A stretch of 64,000 bases of DNA, taken from positions 45,269,745 to 45,333,744 of the forward strand of contig JBANSL010000017.1 of the NCBI GenBank assembly GCA_037127255.1, read 5' to 3'. The stretch is from Persicaria tinctoria. Its lineage: Eukaryota; Streptophyta; Magnoliopsida; Caryophyllales; Polygonaceae. Shown here in pieces: positions 1-11,855 of the stretch. The translations under genes and the position numbers were made by a program. The first letter of the stretch is position 1; every line of letters starts with the position of its first letter. The notes below the pieces were generated by a model. That model ran no database searches. It was not told the origin of the DNA and saw only the letters and a list, made by a program, of their open reading frames with translations.

Positions 1-1294
1 ACCTGCCTAGTTTTGTCCTCCTCAATATAATCCTGTGAGTTCCTTCCTTTACTCTTGTTTTTTTATTTGTTTTTATACATTGGGGACACTGTAATATTTA
101 AGTATGGGGTGGGGGAAGGGCTTACATTGTGCATATTTGATTTTGATCATATTTGATATATATGTGCATTTATTTCTTTGAATTGCTACATGTCCATTTT
201 GGAATGCATTATTGATTTATGTGCTTATATGCATGATTTCTAAAATTTAGAAAAATGACCCCCATTGAAATTTTGATTAATGTCATGGAAGCTTATATTG
301 AACTCGTCGATGCAAAATTGGATTCATTAGAGATATAGCATGAAATTGCCTAGTAAAGGGAAGTCACAATGAAGTGCATTATTTCTTGAAAACCCTGAAA
401 GGAGGTAAAATTTGAAATTGCTTTTGACATGTTGCATGATAAGATGATGGAGGACTTTATATTTCCATATAATGCACATTGTTAAATTCCTAGCCTTACC
501 CATGCTTATGCATTACACAAAAGCCACAATATGCCTTATTGCAAATATTGCTCCACATGATCTAAATATTTCCATTCTTTACCTTATCCGGGGATTATGT
601 TGAGAATGATGTTACATTATGGAGATTGTTATATGGTTGTTGTGATTATCATTATTGGAGTTTGGAAGGAAATTGTTTGAAATATATGGAAAATTTAATG
701 AGTGAAAGAAAATCCAATCACCTCAGGAGATAAAGGTAGATTGACCCTGCTCTCTAAGATAATAGTTTGGAGAGATGGGACACATTGTGAGGAGTCCAAA
801 GCACTAAGTATCCGGGGCCATTCATGACACCCATGTTTGCGACTCGCGAGAAGGCAGTGCTGAGGTTAGAGAGGTAAAAGCATTATTATTGAGAAAAGCA
901 ATATGGAAGGTGATGAATCAAAGAAAGAATGTGGTATGAAGTTCAATTTGGAAATACTCCATTTTCCCGGATCAAAAGCACCACATTGCCAAAAATTGCC
1001 CACCTTTTAGCCTTTTACCAATTCTACTCCTTATTTGAGCTTAAATTAAAGTCCTCTTGATTATTAATGCTTTGTCACAATAATTGTTTTTGCATAACCC
1101 TCCTTTTGTGAGTAGATGTTGCTTTTACATATTTGCACATGCATGAATCTGTGACACTAGTACCTTTTCGAGGATGGTAATTGATTGTAGGGTTATATGA
1201 GAATGAATCTAAATTGTTGAGAGATTTGATTTCTTCCCCTGAATGACAAATAAAGGTATTGCTTGAGGACAAGCAAGCTTAAGTATGGGGTGTT
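1..1294 (+). other. Element A 3' internal non-coding block
   Basis: No credible coding frame is present. The block contains a G-rich polypurine-like tract near 97-120 (AAGTATGGGGT followed by GGGGGAAGGG) and ends in a second AAGTATGGGGT core directly before the LTR, which is the likely plus-strand primer site. The same block is found in D, E and F although their coding parts differ. This suggests a retained cis-acting or packaging role, or descent from the env-like region that Athila elements carry 3' of pol. The role is inference; the conservation is visible. Confidence 0.7.
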
Positions 1295-3306
1295 TGTTGT
1301 GAGCTGAATCTGCCATGTTTTACAGTAACTTTTTTATCGATTTCTGTATACTTTTCATTCATTTGGGCTTAGATAATACAGAATCTATGTAGTTTATGTT
1401 TAATTGCCAAATTATGGAATCTACACCAGTTTCTGTTTAAATCGCAGAAATCGAGGCATTTTACAGCAATTCTACAGAAGGTCAGAAAAGCTCGGAAAAC
1501 AGCTACAGAAGTCCAAGGTCAAAGAAGCAGCGGAACCAGTCAAATCAGTCTGAGAGTCGAGGTTACTCGATCTCGAGTACACCTTACTCGATCTCGACGA
1601 GTATGTCCGAGCAGACTTGGTCGACAGAGCCTGATCGAGAGCCAGACCAACCCGACTTCCGGACCCTACTCGATCTCGACAAGACCCTGGTCGAGATCGA
1701 TGAAGCCCAGTGCCATGTCCGGAGTCGACAAGGAGAAGAGCTGATCGAGAAGCCGAGGACAAAGATGCCGAGCAACCCTACTCGATCTCTACAAAGCACT
1801 GGTCGAGATCGACAAGCCGTCTAGAGGGTGTCCGAGTCCATGCCGAGGAGCTCTAGTCGACACCACCAGAGAGCCATCTTCGACGAACTCTACTCGATCT
1901 CGACAAGGCTTTGTCGAGGTCGACGAGCACTGTGAACCAAGTCCGAGCCACATCGAGCAGAGCTAGCCGAGACGACGAAGCCGAGCCAGCCATTCCTACT
2001 CGATGTCGACAAGCCACTGGTCGAGATCGAGTAGACCTCCCAAGTCGAGTTACGCGGTTTTAACGAATCCTACTCGGTTTAGCTTTACTTGGGCACAATG
2101 GAAGACAGCTTGACCGAATTCTATCCAAGGAGACAAGATCTATCACATCATGAAGACCTACCTAAATTAGATATAGTTTTCCTTAGTTGATTTATTTCCT
2201 TTTATCAATTTATTTATCTTTAAAGCTTTAGATATAATTTTAGATATAGATAGATATCTTCTTTCCTAGAATAGCTAGGGAATGAAGGCTATAAATAAAG
2301 CCCATGGGGCTGGTTTTTCAAACATTCAATTTCAGAGGAAGAGAAGGAGTTCCACAGAGACAGTTTAGGAAGTTCGAAGGTTTTAGGATTTTGGCATTCA
2401 ACGAGAGTTGGATTGCCGGGATTGTAAAGTCTTGGAATTCAGTTTAATGCAAGTTGTTTTCTTTCAATCAATGATGTCTGAGTTTGCAATGAAGAGCGAG
2501 TAGTCCACCCACTTCTAGGGTTGGGGCGAGCCCGACGATAGCCATGCATAACTGAGGTAAAGATCCGACCTTTATCATATTTTGAGCATTTTCCTACTTG
2601 TTGATGTATTTATTGCCCATCTAATGGAGATCCATGCTAACAACTTGGATTATAAACATAAAATCGGTAGAGACAATTAGGGTTTCTTGAGAGAGTTGTC
2701 TAATTGTTGGAAAAGGCGAGAGCTTAGTCCTTTAATGCGAATTATATGATAATCGGTTTGGTTCTACCTTATGCATGCTTGGTGATTGTCGTTGCAAACC
2801 CCAATCTTGGAAGTCTCTTTACATTAAGTTTAGTTCAAAGTCTCAAAGCAATTGCCTTTATTTTATTTCGTTGTTTCGTTTTGTTCCCTGTCTACTCGAT
2901 CTCGACCAACTGTGGTCGACCTCGAGTTACTGATCCTCGACCCAGAGTCGCTGTTGCTTACTCGTGCAGGCCCTCGACCAAAAACAACTCGACATCGACA
3001 AGGCTTTGCTCGACATCGAGTAGCCCTGGTCGATATCGACCACCAGTGACCTGAGCCTTCTGCCCTGTTCGACTGTCCGAGCTTCTGTCGACTAACCTTT
3101 GGTCGAGCTCTAGGACCCTGTTGTCAACTTCTGTCCGCGAGACTCATCTGCTACTTAGGATCCGCTGACACGCTTCCTCGTGGATCGATCCTGACTTCCC
3201 ACTGCTGCATCAGGAGGAGGTCTTGTAATTATTTGCAAGGGACGGAATCTGGTTTGCTGTGATTATTTATATTTAAAATTGCATACTCGATATCCTTCTA
3301 ACAACA
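1295..3306 (+). repeat. Element A 3' LTR
   Basis: A 2.0-kb LTR starting TGTTGTGAGC and ending ACAACA, the same termini as D. It holds many copies of the 12-bp module, mostly in the CTCGATCTCGAC/GTCGAGATCGAG form (about 1568-2060 and 2890-3030). It also has a TATA box at 2290-2300 and the leader block CCACTTCTAGGGTTGGGG near 2509, which is present in all LTRs of the family. The palindrome-rich segments flank the promoter on both sides. Confidence 0.85.
2290..2300 (+). promoter_or_regulatory. LTR TATA box (element A)
   Basis: TATAAATAAAG lies about 1 kb into the LTR, just downstream of AATAGCTAGGGAATGAAGGC. The same box and context occur at the same relative place in the LTRs of B, C, D, E and F, so it probably marks the U3/R promoter. 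Confidence 0.6.
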
Positions 3307-4689
3307 CCAAGTTAATTCAAACCCGTTGAAATTTGAGTCAAATAGTTAGAAAATACCGACCTTGGAAAATGTTCGTCAAATCCCTTTTTAAATCCGAGTC
3401 TCATAATATTATATTGTCCAATATTACATTTTAAATCTCCATACTTTACAAAGCCATAATATATTTTTAAATACCTTTGATGTAAATATATTATTATAAA
3501 AATAGACCCAACCATTTGCATTTTATAAAAACCGCCCCTTTTAAATTACCAAAACAGCCCTTATTTAACAAAACCCCAAATCTAGCCCTTTTGTAAAACT
3601 CCCAAAAATTGGATCCATTGGAAAACAGGCCCAAATACTTTCTGAACAAAATTAGGCCCAACTTCCATTTAAATGAACTAAACCGGTTTTGTTTAAATAA
3701 ACCCATGAACCGGACCAGTTTTAAAAGGAATAAACCGAACCCAATTAAGACACTGTTCATCATCAATATCGTTTCAACTGATTCTCACGGAAGGAAAAGG
3801 AGGAAGAGCGAGGCAATGGTCGTGGGTGCTCGGGACAACGCTCAGAAGACGGGAGCCGTTGTTGCTGCCGGCGGCGTCGGCTTGGGCTCGTCGAGGAGCT
3901 GCTGCTGGGATGCTACTCGATGGAGGAGGAAATGGCGCTGCTGATTGCTCAATGGAAATGAGAAAGAGAAAGGTGGTGGCCGGCTGTCTTGGCAAGACAT
4001 AAATGAATGGAGGGAGTAAGGTGGGTGGCGGTGGCTGAATGAACAAGGAGGAGGAGAAGGGAGTTCCTCTCGGCAAACAAAATGGAAGAAGGGGATAGGG
4101 TTTATTTGGGTTTTGAAATAGAAATGTGAAATGTGGGGGAATGGGGTTGTGTTTCAGACTTTTGTTTGGCTTGTGAAGAGGAGAATCACGGGGGCTTTGG
4201 TTTGGGTTCTGCCCTTTGTTTTTCTTTTTTTTTTGTTTGAGAAGACGAAGCTAGGTGGGTAGTCTTTGACCAATTCAAAATATGGAGTAGGTAGGTGTTG
4301 TTTGTTTGTCAAAATGGGGGATGGATTGCTTGAGGGAGTTGTTGTCTATAGACTAGGAAGGGAGGGGATCAATTGACTGAAATTGGGTAAAAAAAAGAGT
4401 GGAAGAAGGCAAGCCACAATTGGTCCCAAAACCCCAATTTAAAATTACCCGAAAATAATCTTTGGAACCCGCATTCTCGATCAGTTAGAAGTTTCAAAAT
4501 CCCGAGGATGATGTTGCCACGTCAAGTTAGTTTTTAAAATTTTATTTTAGATCCGAAATCCGCTTTATGAGATCAGAGTCCGAGCTAGAGTTTTTTTTTT
4601 CTTTTTTCTTTTTCCGCTAAATTTCGCTTTAAAATTCATTTTGATTTTCTTTTTTCGAGAAATTTGGATTTAAAATTCGAGCCTTTACA
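3307..4689 (-). repeat. Probable chromovirus-type LTR fragment (X)
   Basis: Read on the minus strand, this begins TGTAAAGGCTCGAATTTTAA at 4689, which resembles the typical start of Tekay/Del-type chromovirus LTRs. It continues as AT-rich DNA with a GC-richer patch at 3780-4080. It separates A from B, so X appears to have inserted into B and A into X. The other X boundary and its target duplication (GACTT expected) are outside the window or under A, so this is a family-level guess. A Pro/Ser-rich minus frame at 3774-4076 has no recognisable domain. Confidence 0.45.
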
Positions 4690-4703
4690 GACTTCTCCGC
4701 TTG

Positions 4704-6177
4704 TGCTCAAGGACCGTCAACGTGGGGCTCCCTTGTGCTTGGCCCTTCTCCTGGATCATCTAGGTTCTGATGGTAGTATGCAAGCTCGGCTGATAAGTTG
4801 TTGGTTGCATAGTCTCCCTTTCTTTTCTTCATTTTCTTTCCAGCTTTCATTCTTCGCAGAGTAGCTCGCCACGGGGCCTTACATCCCCTTAAATTATTCA
4901 TATTATTCTTAATGGACTGAAGAGGAGTAGAAATCATACCTGAACTTACCTTTTCGGGCCCAAAACAGAAATCTTCAGGCTTAGGGTTAGTCGACATTGA
5001 GTAAGCCTGGTCGACGTCGAGTACAGGGACCCCATACTTAGGCTTTTGGCAAGTCTGGTGCTCATTAGAGGAAGTCGACTTCGAGTAGGCTTGGTCAACT
5101 TCGAGTTGTTTGGTCAATGTTGAGTAACTTTTTGGCGCGTTCCTCCGTTGTTTGCTCGCCCCCATGGTTGCTTATGCTCTTCACCTCCAGCCATGGAACT
5201 TCCTCCTTTGCAGGGCCAAAAGAGAAATCTAAGATCTCGTCACCTATCGTGAAGGTGAGCAATCGCTGCTTTACGCTGATCTTAGCATCTGCAGTAGCTA
5301 GGAATTGTCTATCAAGAATAATAGGGCTAGTAGGATCTTCAGCACAATCTATAATAAGGAAATCAGTGGGGACATAGAACTTACCGACCTGGACAGGGAC
5401 ATTATCAACCATACCTGTAGGGATGACTACTGTATTATTTGCCATGTATAGGTTGACATCCACAGGCTCTATGAACCCTATCTTTATCTTTTTCCAGATC
5501 GATAAGGGCATGATGCTCACACTTGCTCCTAAATCACACAAGGCATCATAGTTAAATTTTCCAAATCCCACATTAATGGAAAACTTACTAGGGTCAGGTC
5601 TCTTCTCAGGGAAGTCAATTCTTTTGCATTCGCCGGCGATCTCTGAGATGGATCGCTTGTTGCGAAGGATTTCCTTGAGGAACTTGACATATGCATGCAT
5701 CTCTTGAAGAGCTTCTGTAAAAGGAATTGAAACATTCAGTTCTTGAAGCATCTTAACAAACCTTTTAAACCTACCTGCAGTGGGATCTTTCAGCGCCTTG
5801 GAATGGAAATGAAGCGTCTTTTTCTGTTTCGGAGCTAGAACAGATGTCGGAGGTGTTACAACGTCCTCGACTTCGACTTGATTCTCCTCGACGTCGACTT
5901 GATGTTGCTTGACATTGACCACTGTAGTTGATTTCGAGTTGGAGTGCTGTGCAGACGAATCTTGGCCTAGCTGGTGCTCGACATCGACCAAATTTTCTTC
6001 AACATCGGCTTGCTGTTGGTCGTTGTCGAGTTGTTTCTCAGCTTCGTCCTGCTGCTTTCCCACCTTTGGCTCGCGTATTTGGTGCCCGCTCCTGAGCTTT
6101 ATAGCTGCAACGTGTCTGGTCTTCCCCTTGGGATTTGGTTCTGTTTGCCAAGGGAGTTGTCTGGTCGGTTGTGGAAT
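4704..6177 (-). pseudogene. Element B protease and C-terminal segment of gag-pro
   Basis: The open stretch 6063-5095 encodes linker peptides of VDVEE/VEVED type, then a retropepsin-like aspartic protease with active site LCDLGASVS (Asp codon 5533-5535) and the flap/C-terminal block ending LLTFTIGDEILDFSF. The DTG/DSG triad reads DLG, normal for Athila-type proteases. The usual ILGRPF is mutated to ILDRQF. A second open stretch (5165-4707) carries KYGVPVLDVDQ and a basic tail (KAGKKMKKRKGD). There is no RT, RNase H or integrase. Such a protease would process Gag in the virus-like particle. Confidence 0.75.
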
Positions 6178-7534
6178 TTATGCCGCGAATTGACCCATCC
6201 GGGTCTCTATGTTCCTCTTCCAGATATCCAGCTCTCCAAATCTTGTATTGATGTTCTGGAGCTGATTGTTGATGGTCCCTTGATTCCGGTGCATTTTGTC
6301 AAGGATGAGCTGTAGATCATCCTTCCTCTGGTCCCTTTCCGGATGTCCCGGAGCTCGGTATGTCGGGGGGTTCCTATGAGCACCTTGGTTCCATTGTGGT
6401 TGATAGAACCTTTGGTCCCTCATATAGCGATTGGGGCCCTCTGCGTAAGCTACTTCCTCGTGAATTTCCGCCATCCTGACTTGCTCCGTATGTAGGCATT
6501 CTGTAGTGGTGTGCCGCTGTGACCCACATTCAATGCAAGGTTAGTTGACAGAAGGTACCTGACTTGCTTGAGTAGCTTGCGATTCTAATCCTTGTAGTAG
6601 TGCTCCGTAACATCTGGATCAATCTCCTTAGGAGGCTCATAGAGGGGCATGGATGGGGCTGGCTTGGCATAGGCATTCTCGTCATAGTTTTTCAGAGCCC
6701 CATATTTATTGTGGAAGTGGGTGAGCTTGTCGAGGGTAGCCCATGCAACAACTGGTGGCATCGTGAGGTACTCCTAATGAGTATACTAGTTGATCCTATC
6801 CTTAGCGGCCAGATCAAGAGAATTGAAGAAGATCTCCTGAACGACATAGGGTGGCTGTCCATGTGTAGGGCAGGATCGTAGTAGATCCTTATATCGTTCC
6901 CATGCTTTTGCTAGCGGCTCTCCAGGCTTCTGCTTGAATGTTGTAATCTTATGGTGGAGGAGCGCTGTCTTGGTAAGAGGAAAGAATTTATTGAGAAATT
7001 CCTGCTTTACCTCAGCCCATGTTGTGAGGGATCGTGGAGGGAGACCTTGAAGCCACTTTAATGCTGGACCGGCAAGAGACAAACGAAAAGCCTTCATCTT
7101 GATATATTCTAGAGTAGTACCTTCAGCAAGACTATGGCACATATCAGAAAAATTGGTAATATGTTCAAGAGGGCATTAATTAAATCTTACATAGAAGACA
7201 TTATTTTTAATATCAATAAGGAAAGCAGTGCGAATTTCAAAATTATTTTCAGGGATTAGAATGGCCGATTCAGGCACGACGAGAGTCGGGTGCATGTAAT
7301 CCTCTGCAGTTGTAGGGTATTGGGCAAGCTCAGCCTCTGCTTCCCTCCTTCGCTCAACTTCCTGCTCAGTGCGTGCTCTCTCAGTGGTGAGAGCAGTATC
7401 CTTGGCGGCTAGTTTCCTCTGAAGCCTCTCAATCATCTCAGCTAGTGTTTCGGCAGTCGCCGTGAATGGATGTGTATAAGACGTTCCAGATCGTCTAAGG
7501 CATCAAACTCAGGTGGTTGACCAGAACGGCGTAT
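6178..7534 (-). pseudogene. Element B gag, degraded
   Basis: Gag homologue of C, D and E. Conserved blocks include YMHPTLVVPESAILIPEN, the FLNKFFP core and a CCHC zinc knuckle (CIECGSQRHTTTEC, 6496-6537). The start codon is ATA (7532-7534) where sister copies have ATG. Stops include TAA at 7176-7178 and TAG at 6786-6788 and 6585-6587. The two TAG codons align with CAG in element C or D. There is also a frame slip near 6775. Gag would form the particle and bind genomic RNA; this copy cannot make the whole protein. Confidence 0.75.
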
Positions 7535-7600
7535 ACACCTGCAAAATCAAAGCTTAAAGAAAAACGTGAGATCTGACTACCTAAGGCGCGAATGATTGCT

Positions 7601-7618
7601 TCCCCGGCAACGGCGCCA
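7601..7618 (-). promoter_or_regulatory. Primer-binding site, tRNA-Asp type (element B)
   Basis: On the minus strand this reads TGGCGCCGTTGCCGGGGA, three bases after the LTR end. It is the canonical Athila PBS, complementary to the 3' end of plant tRNA-Asp. Confidence 0.85.
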
Positions 7619-7621
7619 ATT

Positions 7622-9404
7622 TGTTATAGGAGGTAATCGAGTTTAGAATATAATGAAATAGATCAAACCAGATTCATGCCCATGCAAATAATTACAAGAC
7701 CTCCTCCTGATGTAGCATCGGGAAGTCAGGATCGATCCTCGAGGAAGCGAGTCAGCGGATCCTAGGCAGCGGAAAAATCTCACAAGTGGTTGTCGACTTC
7801 AGGGGTACTCGACCTCGACTATGGTTAGTCGACAAGGGTCAAGCACAGTTGTATTCGAGCAAGCAAAGGCTACTGGGTTTTGTCGACTTCGAGAAGATTA
7901 CTCGATGTCGAGTTGTTTGGTCATAGTCGAGGAACTCTGGTCGAAATCGAGTTAACTGCAGAGACACAAGCAACAACGATCTGCTTGATCGAGGGTGAGT
8001 AGTTGACGTCGACCAAGCTTTGGTCGAAGTCGAGGAGAACAGAAACTTAAACAAATTAAATAAAAGAAGAAGGCTTTGCGGAATTCGGAATAAACTATGT
8101 AAAAGAAAACTTCCAAGATCGAGGTTTGCCACAACGATAACCAAACATGCATAAGGCAAGATAAATAACGATAATCATGCAAATCGCATCGAAGGATCAA
8201 GCTTTCGCCTTTTCCAACAATTAAGAAACTCTTTCAAGAAATCCTAATTGTATCTACCGATTTTATGTTTACAATCCAAGTTGTTAGCATGGATTTCCAT
8301 TGAATGGGTAATAAACATATAAAAGGTAGTAGATGCTCAAAACATAATAATGGTCGGATCTTTACCTCAACACGCAGGGCTATCGTCGGGCTCGCCCCAA
8401 CCCTAGAAGTGGGTGCACTAGTCGCTCTTCATCGCAATTGCAGACATCATTGATTGAAAAGAAACAACTTGCATTAAACCAAACTGAAGAAAGTACAAAC
8501 CGAACAAAGCCAGATCACTTTCGCTCTCCTTGCTTCACTCGGCCTCTCTCTCTACTTACTTCTCTCCTTTTGAAATTGAATGAATAAAAATAAGCCCTAT
8601 AGGCTTTATTTATAGGCTTCCAATCCTTGCTAATCAAGGAAGGAAATATCTATCTAATATCTAAAGATAAAACTTAATAAAAAAGGACATTTATCTAAAA
8701 GAAAATAATTAAATATCTAAATATCTTCATGTCTTCATGTGGTAGGTAAATCCGTCTTCCATGGATAGATCTTGATAAAATAGGATAGATTCGGCCTTGC
8801 TTCGTGTCCAAGAAACCAACTCGTACTCGGATTAGCCAAGTCGATTCCTGGCCCAGGAAGTTTTTGGTCGACTTCGACCAATTTGGTCGACGTCGAGTTG
8901 GCTTGTCGATCTCGGCTTCACTTGGCCTTCTCGAGTTGCCTCTTCTCTTCTCGAGCTCGGGCATTCTTCTGGGTTTGGTCGACATCGAAAAATTTGGTCG
9001 ACATCGAGTAAAATCCTCGAGCTCGACTTGGCTCCTCGGCTCCCCGGCTGGCTTTCTCTTCCTCGAGCACGGGTCTGTCTTTGGCTTTTGGTCGACGTCG
9101 AGTGGAGTCTTTCTCGAGTTGTGTTCTCCTTTGTTTCTCGACTTGGTTATGCTCTCTAGTGTAGTCGAAGTCGAGGAAACTTGCTCGAAGTCGAGTAAAA
9201 TGTAGCTTTCTTCTTCTCTTCTTGGTTTCGTCCCGGAATGGCTCCAAATTATGTAATGTTAAACCAAAACTTATGTAGATCCTCATTTCTTGCAAATAAG
9301 CATATATTACATAAATTCAACATATTCCCAGCCCGAAATATCCAAAGTATATAAAATAAGGAGCTAAAATGTATATAAATGCATGGTCACTTTAGTGGAC
9401 ATCA
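7622..9404 (-). repeat. Element B 5' LTR
   Basis: A 1.78-kb LTR running from TGATGTCCACTAAAGTGACC (at 9404, minus strand) to TATAACA (7622). Its module copies are mainly of the TCGAxxTCGA type with variable centres (about 7795-8030 and 8830-9200). Its TATA box is at 8604-8614. It is alignable with the LTR of C over the whole length but diverged. Confidence 0.85.
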
Positions 9405-9822
9405 AACTACCAGTACGAAGAAGTCAGTTCCTCACGTACAGATTCTCAGGCCAATGTTGGTTCAGAAACCGAGGCGAGCCTGGCTCCCCTTCCACCAAGT
9501 CACAAACCTCGGGAGGGAAAAAGGAAGAGGGAGAATTCTTGGGATGGTTCCAACGCGAAGAGACGGAAAATGGCAGGGACCATTAAGCGTCATTTAGAAA
9601 GGAACCACCCTGAATATTGTCATACCTCAGAATCCATAAATGACCTGGGAAGGGTCAAGTTGTCTCGTGCACCTAACAAGTCTAAAAAGCCTATCCGGGT
9701 GGTCCCGGGTGACTTCACCCTGCCTCCTTATGATCGAATAGAGGCTGATCGATGTAGTTTTTGTGAGGGTTTTACCTTTGGGGTGCCACCTCCCCTTCCA
9801 ACAATTTTCTTGGACGGCGTAG
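9405..9822 (+). pseudogene. Tat extra ORF (antisense to G), exon part 1, interrupted by B and C
   Basis: The plus-strand frame is open from the B junction at 9405 to the C insertion. It encodes a Ser/Glu-rich start, a basic nuclear-localisation-like run (KRKRENSWDGSNAKRRK), TIKRHLERNHPEYC, which resembles the His half of a BED/C2H2 finger with no Cys pair before it, and VPGDFTLPPYDRIEADRCSF. It continues in the same frame after C at 15952 (GVAPTVRKTLGEE). Tat elements often carry an extra ORF of unknown function outside gag-pol; this fits an antisense one in the 3' region of G. The start lies left of B. Confidence 0.55.
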
Positions 9823-10763
9823 TGATGTCCACTAAAATAGCCATGTTGAAATGCACATTTTAGCTCCTTATTCTATACACTTTGCATATTTCGGGCTGGG
9901 AATATGTTGAATTTATGTAATACATGCTTATTCGCAAGAAATAGAGATCTACATGAGTTTTAGTTTAATATTATAGAATTTGGAGCCATTACGGGACAAA
10001 ACCAAGAGGAGAGAGCTGAAGTCAAGTGTTACTCGATATCGAGAAATTCTCCTATCGACAAAAATATGCACCCAAGCTTGGTCGAGGAGGAGCTGATCGA
10101 GGAACTGAAGACGAAGCCAACTCGATTTCAGAAACTTACTCAATATCGAGTATATTACTGGATGTCGACCAACACCTGAAGCCACTTCTGAGCTCGAGGA
10201 AAGATGCTAAGTCGAGAAGCCGAGAAGAAGGCAACCTGAGCCACATTGTTACTCGATATCGACAAAATTAGTCGATGTCGAGTAAAACAGAACCACATGT
10301 CGGAGCCAGATCGGGGAGAGGTTGCTCGAGAAAGCCAGGCCAGCCAAAGTCGACAACACTTCCTCGATATCGAGTAAATTGCTCGATATCGACAAGACCA
10401 AAAACACATGTCCGAGCCAAGACGAGAAGCAGTTACTCGAGCAAGCCAGCAACCCAAAATCGACGACCACTTCTCCTCGGTATCGAGGAAATTACTCGAT
10501 ATCGAGTAAAACCTTCCTGGGCCGCGTTACGTTGTGGGCTGTCTGAGTGGAGTTGGGCTTGCTTGGGAGCGAAGGAGTCCGAGTCTATCAAAGATCTATC
10601 AAGTCTATCAAGGTTTATCCATGGAGAGAAGATTTATCCACACATGAAGATATTAAGATATTTTAGATATATTTCCTTTTATGATAAATGATCCTTTTAT
10701 TAAAGTTTTATCTTTAGATATTAGATAGATATTTCCTTCCTTGATTAGCAAGGATTGGAAGCC

Positions 10764-10774
10764 TATAAATAAAG
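10764..10774 (+). promoter_or_regulatory. LTR TATA box (element C)
   Basis: TATAAATAAAG in the family context AGCAAGGATTGGAAGCC. The 3' LTR of C has lost this box through an internal deletion. Confidence 0.6.
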
Positions 10775-10821
10775 CCCATGGGGCTGATTTTTATTCATTC
10801 AATTTCAGTAGGAGAAGTAGG

Positions 10822-10826
<5 letters not shown>

Positions 10827-10871
<45 letters not shown>
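10827..10871 (+). repeat. (GA)n microsatellite
   Basis: About 45 bases of uninterrupted GA repeat, 50 bases downstream of the C TATA box, in what should be the transcript leader. Sister LTRs have only short purine runs here, except F, which has imperfect GA/GGA runs at 40050-40130 and 53485-53560. Confidence 0.95.
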
Positions 10872-10872
<1 letters not shown>

Positions 10873-11775
10873 CCGAGTGGAGCAAAGGAGCGAAAGTGAT
10901 TTGGCTTTGTTCGGTTTGTAGTTTCTTCAGTTTGGTTTAATGTAAGTTTCTTTTTGATCAGTGATGTCTGCGAATGCGATGAAGAGCGAGTAGTCCACCT
11001 ACTTCTAGGGTTGGGGTGAGCCCAACGATAGCCACGCGTGTTTGAGGTAAAGACCCGACTTTTATCATGTTTTAAGCATCTACTACTTGTTATGTGTTTA
11101 TTACCCATCTAATGGAGATCCATGCTAACAACTTGGATTATAGACATAAAATCAGTAGATAAAATTAGGGTTTCTTGAAAGAGTTGTTTAATTGTTGGAA
11201 AAGGCGAAAGCTTGACCCTTCGATGCAATTTGCATGATTATCGTTATTTATCTTGCCTTATGCATGTTAAGTTATTGTTGTTGCGAACCCCAATCTTGGA
11301 AGTTTTATTTCATACATAGTTTATTTCGAGTTTCACCAAGCCTTGTTCTTTATTTCGTTTTAAGTTTCTGTTTCCTCGATTTCGACCAAAACTGGTCGAT
11401 ATCGAGTACTGATTTTCGATCGTCTAGATCGCTGTAGCTTCTGGTGTGCAGGTACTCGACATCGACAAAGATTTACTCGATATTGAGTAAGTTCTCCTCG
11501 ATATAGAAAACCTCCAGTGACTGCTGCTGCTCTGTTCGACTTGTCTGATCTTCTGTCGACTAAACCCTAGTCGAGATCGAGCAATCTGTTGTCGACTTCT
11601 GTCCGTGAGATTTCTCCGCTGCCTCGGATCCGTTGATACGCTTCCTCGTGGATCGATCCCGACTTCCCACTGCTACATCAAGAGGGAGTCTTGTAATTAT
11701 TTGCTAGGATCCAATTAGTTTGCTTTGTTTTATCCGTATTCTATTTGCATTCTCGATTTCCTCCTTACAACAAAT

Positions 11776-11793
11776 TGGCGCCGTTGCCGAGGA
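11776..11793 (+). promoter_or_regulatory. Primer-binding site, tRNA-Asp type (element C)
   Basis: TGGCGCCGTTGCCGAGGA, one mismatch from the tRNA-Asp complement, three bases after the LTR. Confidence 0.85.
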
Positions 11794-11855
11794 AGCTATC
11801 ATTCGCGCCTTAGGTAGTTAAATCTCACGTTTGCTTTGAGTTACTTCGCAGGTGT

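Larger units (their letters stand above)
1..3306 (+). mobile_element. Element A: 3' part of a non-autonomous Athila-like LTR retrotransposon
   Basis: Only the tail of this element is in the window: 1.29 kb of internal non-coding DNA, then the complete 3' LTR. The internal part matches the corresponding stretch of elements D (33.8-35.1 kb), E (45.3-44.0 kb, reverse) and F (51.1-52.4 kb) in order and wording, which fixes its identity and orientation. The right edge ends in the family terminus ACAACA, and the flank begins CCAAG. The matching target duplication, PBS and coding part would lie left of base 1. It interrupts a chromovirus-like LTR. Confidence 0.85.
4690..9404 (-). mobile_element. Element B: truncated non-autonomous Athila-like element
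   Basis: Minus-strand element with its 5' LTR at 7622-9404, PBS at 7601-7618 and a broken gag-protease frame running left to about 4704. The LTR begins TGATGTCCAC like element C, so B and C form a subfamily distinct from A/D/E/F, which begin TGTTGTGAGC. The frame is cut at 4690 by LTR X, so the 3' LTR is not visible. On the right it joins directly into an open reading frame of the Tat extra ORF at 9405, which shows that B inserted into that ORF. The 5-bp duplication should be AACTA. Confidence 0.8.
9823..11772 (+). repeat. Element C 5' LTR
   Basis: A 1.95-kb LTR from TGATGTCCAC to TTACAACA. It carries the clearest palindromic modules of the window, including the 18-bp palindrome TTACTCGATATCGAGTAA at about 10493-10510. 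Pairs lie at about 10249-10286, 10359-10396 and 10473-10510, and a second cluster at about 11368-11506. The promoter lies between the two clusters. Confidence 0.88.

Noticed and set aside
3774..4076. Pro/Ser-rich minus-strand protein
   Set aside because: Low-complexity frame inside a probable LTR; no domain, no conserved start and no partner copy.
10155..10691. Ser/Arg-rich ORFs inside LTRs
   Set aside because: These arise from the palindromic modules on both strands, are not conserved between LTR copies and lie upstream of the promoter.
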